From Rubripirellula sp. (GTDB taxonomy: Bacteria; Planctomycetota; Planctomycetia; Pirellulales; Pirellulaceae), in contig JAQWPZ010000264.1 in NCBI GenBank assembly GCA_029245125.1, positions 1 through 64,000 of the forward strand: a stretch of 64,000 nt of DNA. The letters are read 5' to 3'. Below, piece after piece: positions 47,076 to 56,201 of the stretch. The notes under the pieces were generated by a model, which saw only the letters and a list, made by a program, of their open reading frames with translations, had not been told where the DNA came from and ran no database searches. Position numbers and translations under genes: made by a program. Each line of letters starts with the position of its first letter. The first letter of the stretch is position 1.

Positions 47076-47230
47076 TCATTTACTCCGGATTTGGATCGAG
47101 CATCTTAAAAGCACTGGCATCAGCTTAGAAGCCAGGAGATTTGCTGTTAGACTTGATGGATAGCGAATTGGAGAGAGAATTGGTCGCGAAAGGATGTCTT
47201 GATCCCGTGTCATTCAAGTTCAGATCTGTC

Positions 47231-47905
47231 ATGAAGTCGATTGCCGTCGCCCTCGTCGCGTGGGCTTGCTTGGTCTCACAACTGTCGGGAAATGATTCCA
47301 AGCCCCTTCATTCCCGGTCGATACCCAATCTTAAAGTGGGGGATTGGGTTTCTTTATTCAATGGGAAGAACCTCACTGGTTGGACCCAACGCAACGGAAC
47401 AGCAACCTATCGAGTTGAGAATAAGACCATTGTAGGGAAGACAGCCGAGGGTAGCCCAAATTCATTCTTGTGTAGTGACGTGAACTACGGGGATTTCGAG
47501 TTGACTTTCGAAGTCAATGGTCCGCCCGGACTGAACAGCGGCGTTCAGATTCGTTCGCTTAGCAAGAGCGAGTACAAGAATGGACGTGTTCATGGCCCGC
47601 AGATCGAGATTGAAAATGCGCCCGGGGAGAGCGGTTACGTCTATAGCGAGGGAACCGGGCGAGGGTGGATCACGGATGAGCAACCGATCAAGGATGCCTA
47701 TCAAAATGGCCGCTGGAATCGATTTGTCATTCGTGCCAAGGGAGACCGGATTCAGACATGGGTTAATGGCATTGCGGTTGCAGATGTTAGCGACTCGGAA
47801 TCCAGCCAACTTGGTTTCGTCGGATTGCAAGTGCATTCGATACCGAATGATAGTGGTCCGTTTGAAGTTCGTTGGCGTGATATCCGAATTCGACCTCTGC
47901 AGTAA
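47231..47905 (+). CDS. secreted DUF1080 / 3-keto-disaccharide hydrolase-like protein
   Basis: 224 residues with signal peptide MKSIAVALVAWACLVSQLSG. The body is one concanavalin-like domain: WVSLFNGKNLTGWTQ, YRVENKTIVGKT, YGDFELTFEV, LNSGVQIRS, HGPQIEIEN, WNRFVIRAKGDRIQTWVNG and GFVGLQVH, the classic series for DUF1080. Recent family names propose 3-keto-glucoside hydrolysis; I state this as established family knowledge, not seen here. ATG at 47231 gives the signal peptide. Monocistronic, divergent from hemB. Confidence 0.9.
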   Translation: MKSIAVALVAWACLVSQLSGNDSKPLHSRSIPNLKVGDWVSLFNGKNLTGWTQRNGTATYRVENKTIVGKTAEGSPNSFLCSDVNYGDFELTFEVNGPPGLNSGVQIRSLSKSEYKNGRVHGPQIEIENAPGESGYVYSEGTGRGWITDEQPIKDAYQNGRWNRFVIRAKGDRIQTWVNGIAVADVSDSESSQLGFVGLQVHSIPNDSGPFEVRWRDIRIRPLQ

Positions 47906-48189
47906 GATTGTGGGCCAGTCAATGTAGATGGTCCGGTCGTAGCGATTGATCTGATGGGGAAATTGATTCGAGTTCAGTCGTAGGGTTTGACCGGCTCTCG
48001 CGGCTTGTTTGGTATCTGCATTTAATCTGGTTGCAGCGGATACTGTCAGCTGTACCCCGGTGGAATCGGCACTTGCCTCCACAATTCTTGAATCTCTGGA
48101 TGGCGGCTTAACCGCAAGTCGAAGACACCAGCACGCGTTACAAGTAAGTGACGCTTGGAAGTTCTGGTAACCCTCAAGGATGCCGTCTC

Positions 48190-49104
48190 ATGGATGAGCG
48201 AATCCGCAAGATAAGCTGCACGCGGAAATTCTTCGTTTGTGCTGCCGTGTTGGTTGTCCCTGCGATTACGATTGCCGGCGAGCCGACTGGTTCTTCGTTT
48301 CTGCGAGCCCGCTTGGTTTCAGGTTTTGGTGCAGGAACCGACCGTGGCGTCGCCAACTACGCTGCGACGCGAACGACGCGTGACGAACCACCTGCCATTG
48401 CTGCGAGTCAACGTGAGTCTCGCGAATTATCGGTGCGAGTCGCCCCTCCGAACGTTGCCAAATCGTCATCGCATTCACCGTTTGCAATCCGCGTGGCTCG
48501 GCAAATACCCGCCGAATCCCAGCGACCATTTTCGCGACAGGTCACCGATTTTGCCGCGCTGATTCGGAAGGTCGACCCGCAACCTGCTGTGAATCCTGCT
48601 GAAAGGTCGAATGAGTTTGACCGGCGAACTCCCTTTCAGATCCGCTCCATCCAGGTCGATACAGCCCCTGCGGTTCGTCGTATCTCGCTCGGGAATTATG
48701 ATCCGAATCGTCCTGGAGGATTCGATGCCCAAGCGATCGTCCATCTTGCTGAGCCGGTTGATGCGAATTCACTTGACGAAACAAAGCTAGATTCGGCGCG
48801 AGAGAAAGGCACCCAGGGCACGTTCGTGGCCTTGGATGACGTCAAACTTCACTCCTTGCCCGAGACGATGGAAGACCGTCTAGAAATGATCGAGTCTAAA
48901 CCGATTCGGAAAGAAACACCTGGCAGCTATTCGACACCTGCACTGATGGAGGCGCTTGCTGATCCAGAGGTCTCGGGGCTGATTGAAACACTCCCGAAGG
49001 GGGAATTTGAAGAAGAAATTGTGCCAGCTGACGAGGCTGAGAAGGCAGAGGCGGATGATGCTTTCGACGAGATCATTCAGTGGGACTTGTTGCTGTCCGA
49101 GTGA
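48190..49104 (+). CDS. secreted hypothetical protein
   Basis: 304 residues, ATG with AAGGA about 10 bases upstream. A signal peptide (KFFVCAAVLVVPAITIAGE) is followed by a low-hydrophobicity, Arg/Ser/Pro-rich region, then an acidic C-terminus (EEEIVPADEAEKAEADD). No domain is recognised. Composition suggests a largely disordered extracytoplasmic protein. It sits between a DUF1080 gene and a convergent oxidoreductase, which gives no functional clue. Confidence 0.6.
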   Translation: MDERIRKISCTRKFFVCAAVLVVPAITIAGEPTGSSFLRARLVSGFGAGTDRGVANYAATRTTRDEPPAIAASQRESRELSVRVAPPNVAKSSSHSPFAIRVARQIPAESQRPFSRQVTDFAALIRKVDPQPAVNPAERSNEFDRRTPFQIRSIQVDTAPAVRRISLGNYDPNRPGGFDAQAIVHLAEPVDANSLDETKLDSAREKGTQGTFVALDDVKLHSLPETMEDRLEMIESKPIRKETPGSYSTPALMEALADPEVSGLIETLPKGEFEEEIVPADEAEKAEADDAFDEIIQWDLLLSE

Positions 49105-49187
49105 TCCCGCTGCCGCAGTCCACGTCCTCGGATCATTAGATGACGCGAAGTGAGTACGTTGCAAAAACGAATTGCTTGCGTGATGAC

Positions 49188-50471
49188 TCAGTTCACCTGG
49201 ATGGGAACTGACCCGAGAATTCCTTCAGCGATCCGAATACCGCTGTTCATTGCCCCCTGAATACTGGGGGTTTCGCAGTGATCACCCCCGATCCAGACAT
49301 GATCCGGTCCGCCAAAATCGGACGCGCGAATGGAGCGATGGATTGGTTCCAGGTGAGATCGGGGAAGGCCGTAGGGAATCTGGTAGACACTGAGCAGATC
49401 CCAGTTTTCAACGGAATCACCAAACCATTTCTTCAGCTGAGCGCGAATAGATTGGTCGATCAAGGGAAGAACTTTACCTGGTTCGCCCGAGGAAATCAGG
49501 CTGACCGAGATGAGGCATTTTCCTGCCGGAGCGTACTCGGGAGCGACATTGGTGAGTACCGTGAGGGTTTGGATCAGGGCTGTTTCGTCTCCCCGAAGCA
49601 TCAGCAGTTTGCGGTCGTCGGGCGGATGATCGCAGGAGTAATAGGCTGTAGTGGTGGATCCCCAGGGTGTTTCGATGCTGGGAATCTCAAGCAGTCTTGC
49701 TGCAGCATTGCTTTCAGCGGCGACCACGACATCTGTTGCGGTGAGGGTCCTGCCGTTGCTGAGTTGGACTTCGGTGCCGCGTACACTGCTCACGGTGCTT
49801 TGCAGTTGTATCGCGTCGGACGGCATTCGATCGGCAAGTTGTTTTGGAATCTCGGCCATTCCTTTGGCGGGGATCGCAATACCACTATTGGAGAACATGC
49901 GGAAGACAAAATGGAGCATGCGGCTGGACACTTGCAGTGAATCGTTAAGAAATACACCACCGATAAAAGGACGAAAGAAATCTTCTATGATGCGTTTGCT
50001 GAAACCACGTTTCTTCAATTCAGCTTCGGTTGTTTGGTGCGGCCGGTGATACAGTTCGCTGAGTGAACCGCGTTTAGCATCGCGGCGCAGTTGCAGAATT
50101 CGAAAGGCATCTCCGATCGAGGCGACGGGATTCATCGCGGTGGCGATTGCTTGGCTTGGTTTTCGCCATGGATCACCAAGCAGCCTCCATCGGTTGTTAC
50201 AACGAATCAGGGCTCCGGGATCAAAATATCGCAACTGCAATGCATCGTAGTCCAGCATGCTACGACAAGCTGGATAGGCGGTGAGTAAAACTTGAAACCC
50301 CCGATCAAGTTGAAACCCATTCACTCTGTCCGTCGCAACGCGGCCACCAATGCAATCGCTTGCTTCGAGGACAATGACTTTCTTGCCCGCTTCACTCAGG
50401 AGCGCACCGCAAGTCAGGCCAGCTAGGCCCGCGCCGATGATCACAACATCTGCGTTGGTTTTACTATCCAA
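49188..50471 (-). CDS. FAD-dependent amine-oxidase-type oxidoreductase
   Basis: 427 residues. The dinucleotide-binding motif VVIIGAGLAGLTCGALL and the second FAD motif VIVLEASDCIGGRVATD start the chain, and a C-terminal DHVWIGGDHCETPSIQGAMNSG closes the FAD site. The family includes phytoene desaturases, protoporphyrinogen oxidases and amine oxidases; FQLDRGFQVLLTAYPA is common in uncharacterised bacterial members. Substrate cannot be stated. Same direction as the downstream genes from the beta-CASP protein, whose stop is 25 bases upstream of this start. Confidence 0.85.
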   Translation of the reverse strand: MDSKTNADVVIIGAGLAGLTCGALLSEAGKKVIVLEASDCIGGRVATDRVNGFQLDRGFQVLLTAYPACRSMLDYDALQLRYFDPGALIRCNNRWRLLGDPWRKPSQAIATAMNPVASIGDAFRILQLRRDAKRGSLSELYHRPHQTTEAELKKRGFSKRIIEDFFRPFIGGVFLNDSLQVSSRMLHFVFRMFSNSGIAIPAKGMAEIPKQLADRMPSDAIQLQSTVSSVRGTEVQLSNGRTLTATDVVVAAESNAAARLLEIPSIETPWGSTTTAYYSCDHPPDDRKLLMLRGDETALIQTLTVLTNVAPEYAPAGKCLISVSLISSGEPGKVLPLIDQSIRAQLKKWFGDSVENWDLLSVYQIPYGLPRSHLEPIHRSIRASDFGGPDHVWIGGDHCETPSIQGAMNSGIRIAEGILGSVPIQVN

Positions 50472-50496
50472 CTTTGATCCTCAGGTTGGCTCGGGG

Positions 50497-51831
50497 TTAA
50501 ACGATCTTATAGCCACGCTTGGTCAATTCGGCTGCCAGCGTTTTCTTCGGCTGATACTCACCATGTACCAATCGAATTTCTTTCGGAGCTTGCTGCATTC
50601 CCTCGACAAACTCAATCAGATCTGCCTGATCACCGTGTGCGGAGTATCCGTTGATTCGGTGTACGTCCGCTTCGATATCATATCGGCGGCCATCGAGGCG
50701 AACCCAGTCATTCCCACGGCTGATCAACTGACCGGGAGTCCCGCTGGCTTGGTAACCAACAAAGACCAAGTCCGTCGATTTTTCTCCAATCAGTCGTTTC
50801 AGGTAGTTAACGACCCGTCCCCCGGTACACATCCCACTCCCCGCCACCACGATCGCGGGCAAGCGATGCTGGGTGATGTAATCAAGCGTATCGCGGTGTT
50901 CGCGATGGTCGTTCACGGTTGTCAAATTCTCGAACACGAGCGGTTGGTCATCGGTCCGCATTAAGTGTTGCGCTTCAATGCCCCAGTACTCTTTCATCTC
51001 TTTGTAGAGTTCGGTAAATCTCGAGGCGAGCGGTGAGTCGACGATCACGTCGACCTGTTTCATCAGTGACCGACCCTCGCTTTGTTGCACGTGATTGAAG
51101 ATGGCATTCATTTCGTACAGAAGGGCCTGTGTTCGTCCCAAGCTGAATGCTGGGATGATTGTGACGCCGCGGTCGTGCAGAGTGCGACGCAGGACTTTCT
51201 CGAGTGTTTCCTGACGATCTTCAGGAGACTCGTGAAGACGATCCCCATAGGTGCTTTCCAAGACCAGTAAGTCCGCTTTTTCAGGCGGCATTGGTTTTCG
51301 CAACAGGGGATCACTGCCGGTTCCGACATCACCGGAGAAGACCACGCGTTCGCCAGTCGGTAAATCAACATCAAAAATGGTCGAGCCGAGGACATGTCCG
51401 GCGGGTTGCAGGCGGATTTTGACGCCATCTTCGATCACGGTCCACTCGCCATAAGGTAGTGGTCGAAGCAACTTGCCGATGTGCTGTAGAAATTTCTTGA
51501 TTAGTTTTCGCGATCGGGTGAAGCCGATCCGCAGTGCATCTTCCATCACCAAGGGCAGCAATCGAGCGGTTGGTCGGCTGCAGTAGATTGGGCGATCGAA
51601 TCCAGCCGCTAACAAATAGGGCATCCGGCCAACGTGATCGATGTGGACATGAGTAAGCAACAGGCATTCGATGCCTTCTAGCGAGAATTGAATCTCGGGG
51701 TTTGGATGTTTTTTTGCATCATCGCCCTGGAAGATCCCGCAATCGACCAGCAAACTCTTCTTGCGAGCCCATGAGAGTTGGTGGCAGGAACCGGTAACAC
51801 CCTCGTGGGCGCCGTGATGAGTCAATTTCAT
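50497..51831 (-). CDS. beta-CASP metallo-beta-lactamase fold ribonuclease-like protein
   Basis: 444 residues. Zinc motif LTHVHIDHVGRMPYL (HxHxDH), VFSGDVG, VLESTYGDRLH, IPAFSLGRTQ and VAGSGMCTGGRV mark the MBL plus beta-CASP layout; the C-terminal RMM/KH-like ending has INGYSAHGDQ and LVHGE. Bacterial relatives are YSH1/CPSF73-like RNases, some annotated as exoribonucleases. All metal ligands appear present. It is likely an RNA-processing hydrolase in the cytoplasm. Followed after 25 bases by the FAD oxidoreductase. Confidence 0.9.
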   Translation of the reverse strand: MKLTHHGAHEGVTGSCHQLSWARKKSLLVDCGIFQGDDAKKHPNPEIQFSLEGIECLLLTHVHIDHVGRMPYLLAAGFDRPIYCSRPTARLLPLVMEDALRIGFTRSRKLIKKFLQHIGKLLRPLPYGEWTVIEDGVKIRLQPAGHVLGSTIFDVDLPTGERVVFSGDVGTGSDPLLRKPMPPEKADLLVLESTYGDRLHESPEDRQETLEKVLRRTLHDRGVTIIPAFSLGRTQALLYEMNAIFNHVQQSEGRSLMKQVDVIVDSPLASRFTELYKEMKEYWGIEAQHLMRTDDQPLVFENLTTVNDHREHRDTLDYITQHRLPAIVVAGSGMCTGGRVVNYLKRLIGEKSTDLVFVGYQASGTPGQLISRGNDWVRLDGRRYDIEADVHRINGYSAHGDQADLIEFVEGMQQAPKEIRLVHGEYQPKKTLAAELTKRGYKIV

Positions 51832-51866
51832 AGGGAGTGATTTGATTCAATCATGAAACCAGGTGC

Positions 51867-52265
51867 TTATTGCTTCAGATAGCCCGCGCTGGTTTGGAAA
51901 TATCGACGGCGTCGCTGCTGCGGTTGATCACTAGCTGCGGTGGCGGCTTCAAGATCGGCCAAGTTGGCTTGGCAGTAGCGGCACCCGATGACCTGGAGAT
52001 GGAATCGAATGTAATCGGCCGGATCAGGTTCAAGTGTTCCTAGTGCGTATTGGCCGAGTTCCGTTCGGTCGGGACACGACAAGCGAGCACGTCGCCAGAT
52101 GGCACCGAGGGTATGCAGGCCCGCAGACTCTCTGCCACGAGCGTCGATCAATTGGCTTCGCAACTCTGCGTTGGTGCGAAGCTCATGCTCTAATTCACTG
52201 CAACGCCCTGCGGGGAGAGCCTCGTCAAGGAATGCCGTTAGTTCAGCTTCAGAGAAATTTCGCAT
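51867..52265 (-). CDS. zinc-finger anti-sigma-like protein
   Basis: 132 residues from ATG at 52265; a TTG at 52280 would overlap fabF by 4 bases. The N-terminal half (SEAELTAFLDEALPAGRCSELEHEL) and the central CPDRTELGQYALGTL...HLQVIGCRYCQ place Cys, His and CxxC in an anti-sigma zinc-binding-like arrangement (HxxxCxxC relative). There is no transmembrane segment and no sigma gene beside it. It sits at the end of the acyl-chain operon, so it might regulate it; that is inference. Confidence 0.62.
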   Translation of the reverse strand: MRNFSEAELTAFLDEALPAGRCSELEHELRTNAELRSQLIDARGRESAGLHTLGAIWRRARLSCPDRTELGQYALGTLEPDPADYIRFHLQVIGCRYCQANLADLEAATAASDQPQQRRRRYFQTSAGYLKQ

Positions 52266-52276
52266 ATTCGCTTCGA

Positions 52277-53560
52277 TCAATCTTCAAATCGGCTCAGGCA
52301 AAGCGTCACATTCTGGCCACCAAAACCAAAGCTGTTGTTCAGTGCATAACGCACTGAAGCTTCTCGTGCTTCGTTCGGTATGTAATCGAGATCACAATCG
52401 GGATCAGGATTTTCGTAATTGATTGTCGGCGGCAGGACAGAGTCACGGATAGCCAGCAAGCAGACGATCATTTCGGTCACACCGGCCGCCGCGATCAAGT
52501 GGCCCATCATACTCTTCGTACTACTGACGGGAATCTTGAGAGCCGCATCGCCAAAGACTTCTCGACAAGCTAAAGATTCGACTCTGTCGTTGACGGTGGT
52601 GCTCGTTCCGTGGGCATTCACGTACTCGATATCGTCTGGTTTCAAGCCCGCATCGGCGATCGCCATCCGCATCGCGGCGATTCCCCCGTGTCCATCGGGG
52701 GGAATGTCGGTGATTCGGTAGGCATCCGCTGTGGTCCCGTAGCCAGCGATTTCACCGTAGATTCGGGCGCCGCGTTGCTGAGCTGCTTCCAATTCTTCCA
52801 AGATGACCATCCCGGAGCCTTCACCCAGGACGAAGCCGTTGCGAAGTCGGTCAAAGGGCCGGCTGGCCTTGGTGGGTTCCTCGTTACTTTCGCTTAACGC
52901 GGTTAGTAAGTTGAAACCGGTGACGCCGAAAGGGTGAATCATGCTATGGGTTCCACCGGCGAGCATTACGTCGGCGTCACCTCGACGGATGATTTCGGTG
53001 GCTTCTCCAACGGCTTGGCTGCTCGCAGCACAAGCGGTCAAACAGTTCAGGTTTGGACCTTGAGCATTGAACATGGTCGCCAAGTGAGCGGCGGGCATGT
53101 TGGGTTCCTGTTCGAGTTCCATTGCAGGATCGAGCAGTTCGAGTCCGGTCGCAATGAACTTGCTGGCGTTGTATTCACCATCCTTCATCGCCGCAGCCAT
53201 CATTCGACTGAAGGTCATGAAGTCCTGATTGCCTTCGCCACTGCCCAGGTAAACGCCGAACCGGGTTGGATCGTTGATCGAGTCAGCGACGCCGCTGTCG
53301 GCAACCGCTTGTTTGGCAGCACCGACCGCAAACCTCGTGTGGCGACCTCGGTTTTTCCATTCATCAACACTTTCGCCGCAGGCTGCGACATCCCAATTTT
53401 TGACCTCGGCGCTGATTTTGGTGGGGAACCCACTGGCATCGAACAACGTGGTTTTCGCGACGCCGCTTTTGCCCTCCTTGAGACCAGACCAAACCGTTTC
53501 CGGGTCGTGGCCCATAGGGTTAATCGTTCCAATGCCGGTAATGACGACGCGACGACGCAT
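52277..53560 (-). CDS. fabF: beta-ketoacyl-ACP synthase II (FabF-type)
   Basis: 427 residues. Start RRRVVITGIGTINPMG; active-site Cys in LNCLTACAASSQAVGEA, His in VNAHGTSTTVND, His in STKSMMGHLIAAAGV, and the FGFGGQN end. All Cys-His-His residues are present. It condenses malonyl-ACP with acyl-ACP. The gene follows two dehydratase-like proteins and an ACP on the same strand. Whether it is the housekeeping FabF or serves a special acyl product is not decided here; the partner set suggests a dedicated system. Confidence 0.92.
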   Translation of the reverse strand: MRRRVVITGIGTINPMGHDPETVWSGLKEGKSGVAKTTLFDASGFPTKISAEVKNWDVAACGESVDEWKNRGRHTRFAVGAAKQAVADSGVADSINDPTRFGVYLGSGEGNQDFMTFSRMMAAAMKDGEYNASKFIATGLELLDPAMELEQEPNMPAAHLATMFNAQGPNLNCLTACAASSQAVGEATEIIRRGDADVMLAGGTHSMIHPFGVTGFNLLTALSESNEEPTKASRPFDRLRNGFVLGEGSGMVILEELEAAQQRGARIYGEIAGYGTTADAYRITDIPPDGHGGIAAMRMAIADAGLKPDDIEYVNAHGTSTTVNDRVESLACREVFGDAALKIPVSSTKSMMGHLIAAAGVTEMIVCLLAIRDSVLPPTINYENPDPDCDLDYIPNEAREASVRYALNNSFGFGGQNVTLCLSRFED

Positions 53561-53623
53561 GGGGATGCTTTGGGCGAAGAGAAAACGGAAACAGTCTATT
53601 AAACGACAGGTTGTGGATTTGGG

Positions 53624-54130
53624 CTACAGATTGGCGTGATCGGGAATGGGATCACCATTACGATCGACGGCAACATGGAAAAAATTCATCAGACGCAGCA
53701 TGGCCCTTAAATCACCCGGCTTGAACAAAGGTCCATCCATGAATCGATCCGGTTCTAGGAATGCGAACATAAGTTCGATTTCCGCCTGCAGAACTTCACC
53801 ACGGTAACTCGTGGTCGTCACGGTTGCCCCATCCGGCTGGATTCCATCCAACTTGACCGTATAGCGAAGTTGATCGCCGGGGCGTGCTACTTGGTGAAAC
53901 GCTGCCTTTCCAACTTTTGCGAGTACGACGCGTTTATCAAACGCAAAATGCTCAGCCACCAGGATGCCACCCATCTGTGCCATACCCTCGATAATGACCG
54001 TGGGTGGCAAGTAGGGAAAACCTGGCTGGTATTCGTCTAGGACTTCTTCATCGAGGGCAACATTTTTGATGCCCTTTGCATGACTGCCGCTGACGAACTC
54101 CGTAAAACGATCGACCCAAAACCAACGCAT
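53624..54130 (-). CDS. hotdog dehydratase-like protein, catalytic His replaced
   Basis: 168 residues, FabZ-related. Where FabZ has an HFPGxPVMPG motif, this protein reads DEYQPGFPYLPPTVIIEGMAQ; the catalytic His position is Tyr, while the Glu in the IEGMAQ helix is kept. The rest (RVVLAKVGKAAFHQVARPGDQLRY) matches a single hotdog domain. Loss of His predicts no dehydration, so it may be a thioesterase-like, binding or inactive partner. About 70 bases separate it from the ACP gene upstream. Confidence 0.82.
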   Translation of the reverse strand: MRWFWVDRFTEFVSGSHAKGIKNVALDEEVLDEYQPGFPYLPPTVIIEGMAQMGGILVAEHFAFDKRVVLAKVGKAAFHQVARPGDQLRYTVKLDGIQPDGATVTTTSYRGEVLQAEIELMFAFLEPDRFMDGPLFKPGDLRAMLRLMNFFHVAVDRNGDPIPDHANL

Positions 54131-54199
54131 GGACGAAAATACAAAAAGATGAAAGGGGATAGATTCGATCGACGACAGATTCTGGGGCTCTCCCAGATT

Positions 54200-54580
54200 T
54201 CAGCTCAACTTGCTACCGACGTAGGCGCAAAGGTCACCGACCGTCAGCAAGTTACCGAAGTCTTGAACTTTCGGACTCTTTTCGAACTCTTCCAAATTGG
54301 CCCAAGGCATGCGGCGTTTGAGTTCGGCTATGCCATCGGCGGTAACCACTCCGTCTAGAACGTATTGGCTGTTCGTCAAAATGTCTTCTGGCGACAATTC
54401 CTCACGAGGGATCGTGATGTCGAATGCCTTCTCTAGTTTGAACACGATGTCGAGAAAATCGATCGACTCGGCACCCAAGTCGCCGACTAGCGTGGCCTCG
54501 GAGGTCACTTCGTCGTCATCGACTCCCAGCGCGTCCATCAATGATTCTTGGACCTTCTTGAAAATTTCGTCGTCGGACAT
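54200..54580 (-). CDS. acpP: acyl carrier protein
   Basis: 126 residues. The core (about 1-75) is an ACP: IFKKVQESLMDAL, GDLGAESIDFLDIVFKLE with the phosphopantetheine Ser in ESID, and FDITIPREEL. It is longer than the usual 75-80 residues; about 45 further residues (to YVGSKLS) form an unassigned helical extension. AAGGA lies 7 bases before the ATG. It sits between the two hotdog proteins, so it probably carries their substrates. Confidence 0.9.
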   Translation of the reverse strand: MSDDEIFKKVQESLMDALGVDDDEVTSEATLVGDLGAESIDFLDIVFKLEKAFDITIPREELSPEDILTNSQYVLDGVVTADGIAELKRRMPWANLEEFEKSPKVQDFGNLLTVGDLCAYVGSKLS

Positions 54581-54642
54581 GTCGGTTCCTTATCCTGTCT
54601 TCAGGGGTGTTTTAGATGGAGAAAAGTTTGGTGGTTTTGCCG

Positions 54643-55155
54643 TCATTTGCACAACGGGACATCACCGAACAGTTCGTGAAATTGTTTTTGGCTTCTACTG
54701 CGGACGTCCTCATCGGTGTCCAAACGCTCCGGTTCTTCGGTACCACAGCGTTCAAGAATTAACCGAGCCGAGACGGTTGTCCGCCCCTGTTTCGTGGCCG
54801 TTGCTTTGACTGTCGTCCGATTTCCGACCGTTTTGATTGACTCCGCAGTGATTTCCAGGGTCTCCCCCGGTGAAAGGAAGTCGCCAAATTTGACGCTTCG
54901 GACTTCTCGGAGCAACACCAATGGGGTGCGAAAATCATCACCGGTGCGAATCATCCACATCGCAGCCTGCTGAAGGGCTTCGAGCATCATGACGCCGGGC
55001 ATCACCGGAAACCGCGGGAAGTGGTCTTTTAAGTAATCTTCTTCACTGCGCAGCGTTCTCTCAGCTGTCAGCCGGACCCCCGGCTGGAGCGATGTAATTC
55101 GATCGAGTTGACAGTACTTCATGTGAATTCGGAGAACCTGGGTCGGCATTACCAT
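54643..55155 (-). CDS. fabZ: 3-hydroxyacyl-ACP dehydratase (FabZ-type)
   Basis: 170 residues. The catalytic pattern DHFPRFPVMPGVMMLEALQQ has both His and Glu, as in active FabZ. The rest is a single hotdog domain (LVLLREVRSVKFGDFLSPGE) with a polar C-terminal tail. First gene of the operon toward fabF. Two in-frame ATGs (55155, 55149) exist; AGG lies just before the first. It dehydrates 3-hydroxyacyl-ACP, presumably on the adjacent ACP. Confidence 0.88.
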   Translation of the reverse strand: MVMPTQVLRIHMKYCQLDRITSLQPGVRLTAERTLRSEEDYLKDHFPRFPVMPGVMMLEALQQAAMWMIRTGDDFRTPLVLLREVRSVKFGDFLSPGETLEITAESIKTVGNRTTVKATATKQGRTTVSARLILERCGTEEPERLDTDEDVRSRSQKQFHELFGDVPLCK

Positions 55156-55246
55156 TGGCCTGGTTCGCCAATACCATAGGACGGGACAAAATTTGCCTCA
55201 ACCGTGAATTCCATGCTTTCGGATGGTTTCCGCTAACTGATTCCGC

Positions 55247-55783
55247 CTACGGCCCCTCATCCTGGCTCGCAGAAGCCCTCATTTCGGGCTCAGAAGGCGT
55301 GATCTCGGTGTGTTCCATCCGCTTGGCTTGGACGATAACAAGCACGCCACCCATCAGCAGACTCGCACCGAGCAGCCGGAGCGACGAAATGGGCGCCTTT
55401 GGGTTTCCCAGCCAGCCGTAGTGGTCGAGGGCCAATGCGGCTGCTGTCTGACCGCACATAATCGCGGCAAACCATGGCAGCGAGCCGACTCGTGGGACAA
55501 GGATTAGGGATGTGGTCACCATCACCACCCCAATTGCACCGCTACACCAAGCCCACCACGGCATTTCCGTCACCGGCGAATTGAATCGTGGAGGGAAATT
55601 TCCACTCAACATGGTGATTAGGAGAATGATTGCCGTCCCGCTGGCAAATGAAATCACCGTCGCTTGGAGGGGGTGCTCGAGATGCCGGGCCAAGTAGCCA
55701 TTCACACTCGGTTGGGTCCCTAATAACCCACCGGCAAATAGGCCAATGAAGATAGCGATGAGGAGGAGGCCGATACCTTGCAC
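55247..55783 (-). CDS. DMT-type membrane protein (DUF606/YdcZ family)
   Basis: 178 residues, GTG start, four or five hydrophobic segments (GIGLLLIAIFIGLFAGGLLG, VISFASGTAIILLITML, WAWCSGAIGVVMVTTSLI, LGASLLMGGVLVIVQ) and the GxQPSVNGYLARHL turn typical of DUF606. The family is a short EamA/DMT-like transporter of unknown substrate. It starts 7 bases after panD, so it is probably co-transcribed. Confidence 0.85.
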   Translation of the reverse strand: MQGIGLLLIAIFIGLFAGGLLGTQPSVNGYLARHLEHPLQATVISFASGTAIILLITMLSGNFPPRFNSPVTEMPWWAWCSGAIGVVMVTTSLILVPRVGSLPWFAAIMCGQTAAALALDHYGWLGNPKAPISSLRLLGASLLMGGVLVIVQAKRMEHTEITPSEPEMRASASQDEGP

Positions 55784-55790
55784 GCGTTTC

Positions 55791-56201
55791 TTAGCGGCCG
55801 GGGGCCGTGCTCCGTTGTTGGGGACCCGCTAATTCAGGGCCGCAGTGAGTAATTTGGTTGGATTCGTCAACAAAGATCAATTTTGGCCGATGTTCGGCAA
55901 TCTTTTCCTGGGCGATCAGCACGTAGCTGGCCAGGATGACCTGATCGCCTGGGCGAATCAGATGGGCGGCGGCCCCGTTAGCGCAAATGTCATTTGAGCC
56001 GGGCAGACCCGCAATCGCATAGGTTTCTAGCCGTGTCCCACGCGTCACGTTCCAGATATGCACCGATTCGTATGGGTGAATCTCAGCTGCCTCCAGCAAT
56101 TCTGGTGGGATCGTGACGCTGCCTTCGTAGTTCACATCCGCGCCCGTCACCGTACCGCGATGGATCTTAGCGGCAAGCATTTTTCGATAGCTACCGTTCA
56201 T
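55791..56201 (-). CDS. panD: aspartate 1-decarboxylase
   Basis: 136 residues. IHRGTVTGADVNYEGSVTI contains the self-cleaving Gly-Ser bond, at residues 27-28 here against 24-25 in the Escherichia coli protein; NGAAAHLIRPGDQVILASY is the other signature. Cleavage yields the pyruvoyl cofactor; the enzyme makes beta-alanine for pantothenate and CoA. ATG at 56201 has AAGGG close upstream; ATG at 56180 is also possible. CoA supply fits loosely with the neighbouring ACP genes, but no strict operon is seen. Confidence 0.93.
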   Translation of the reverse strand: MNGSYRKMLAAKIHRGTVTGADVNYEGSVTIPPELLEAAEIHPYESVHIWNVTRGTRLETYAIAGLPGSNDICANGAAAHLIRPGDQVILASYVLIAQEKIAEHRPKLIFVDESNQITHCGPELAGPQQRSTAPGR

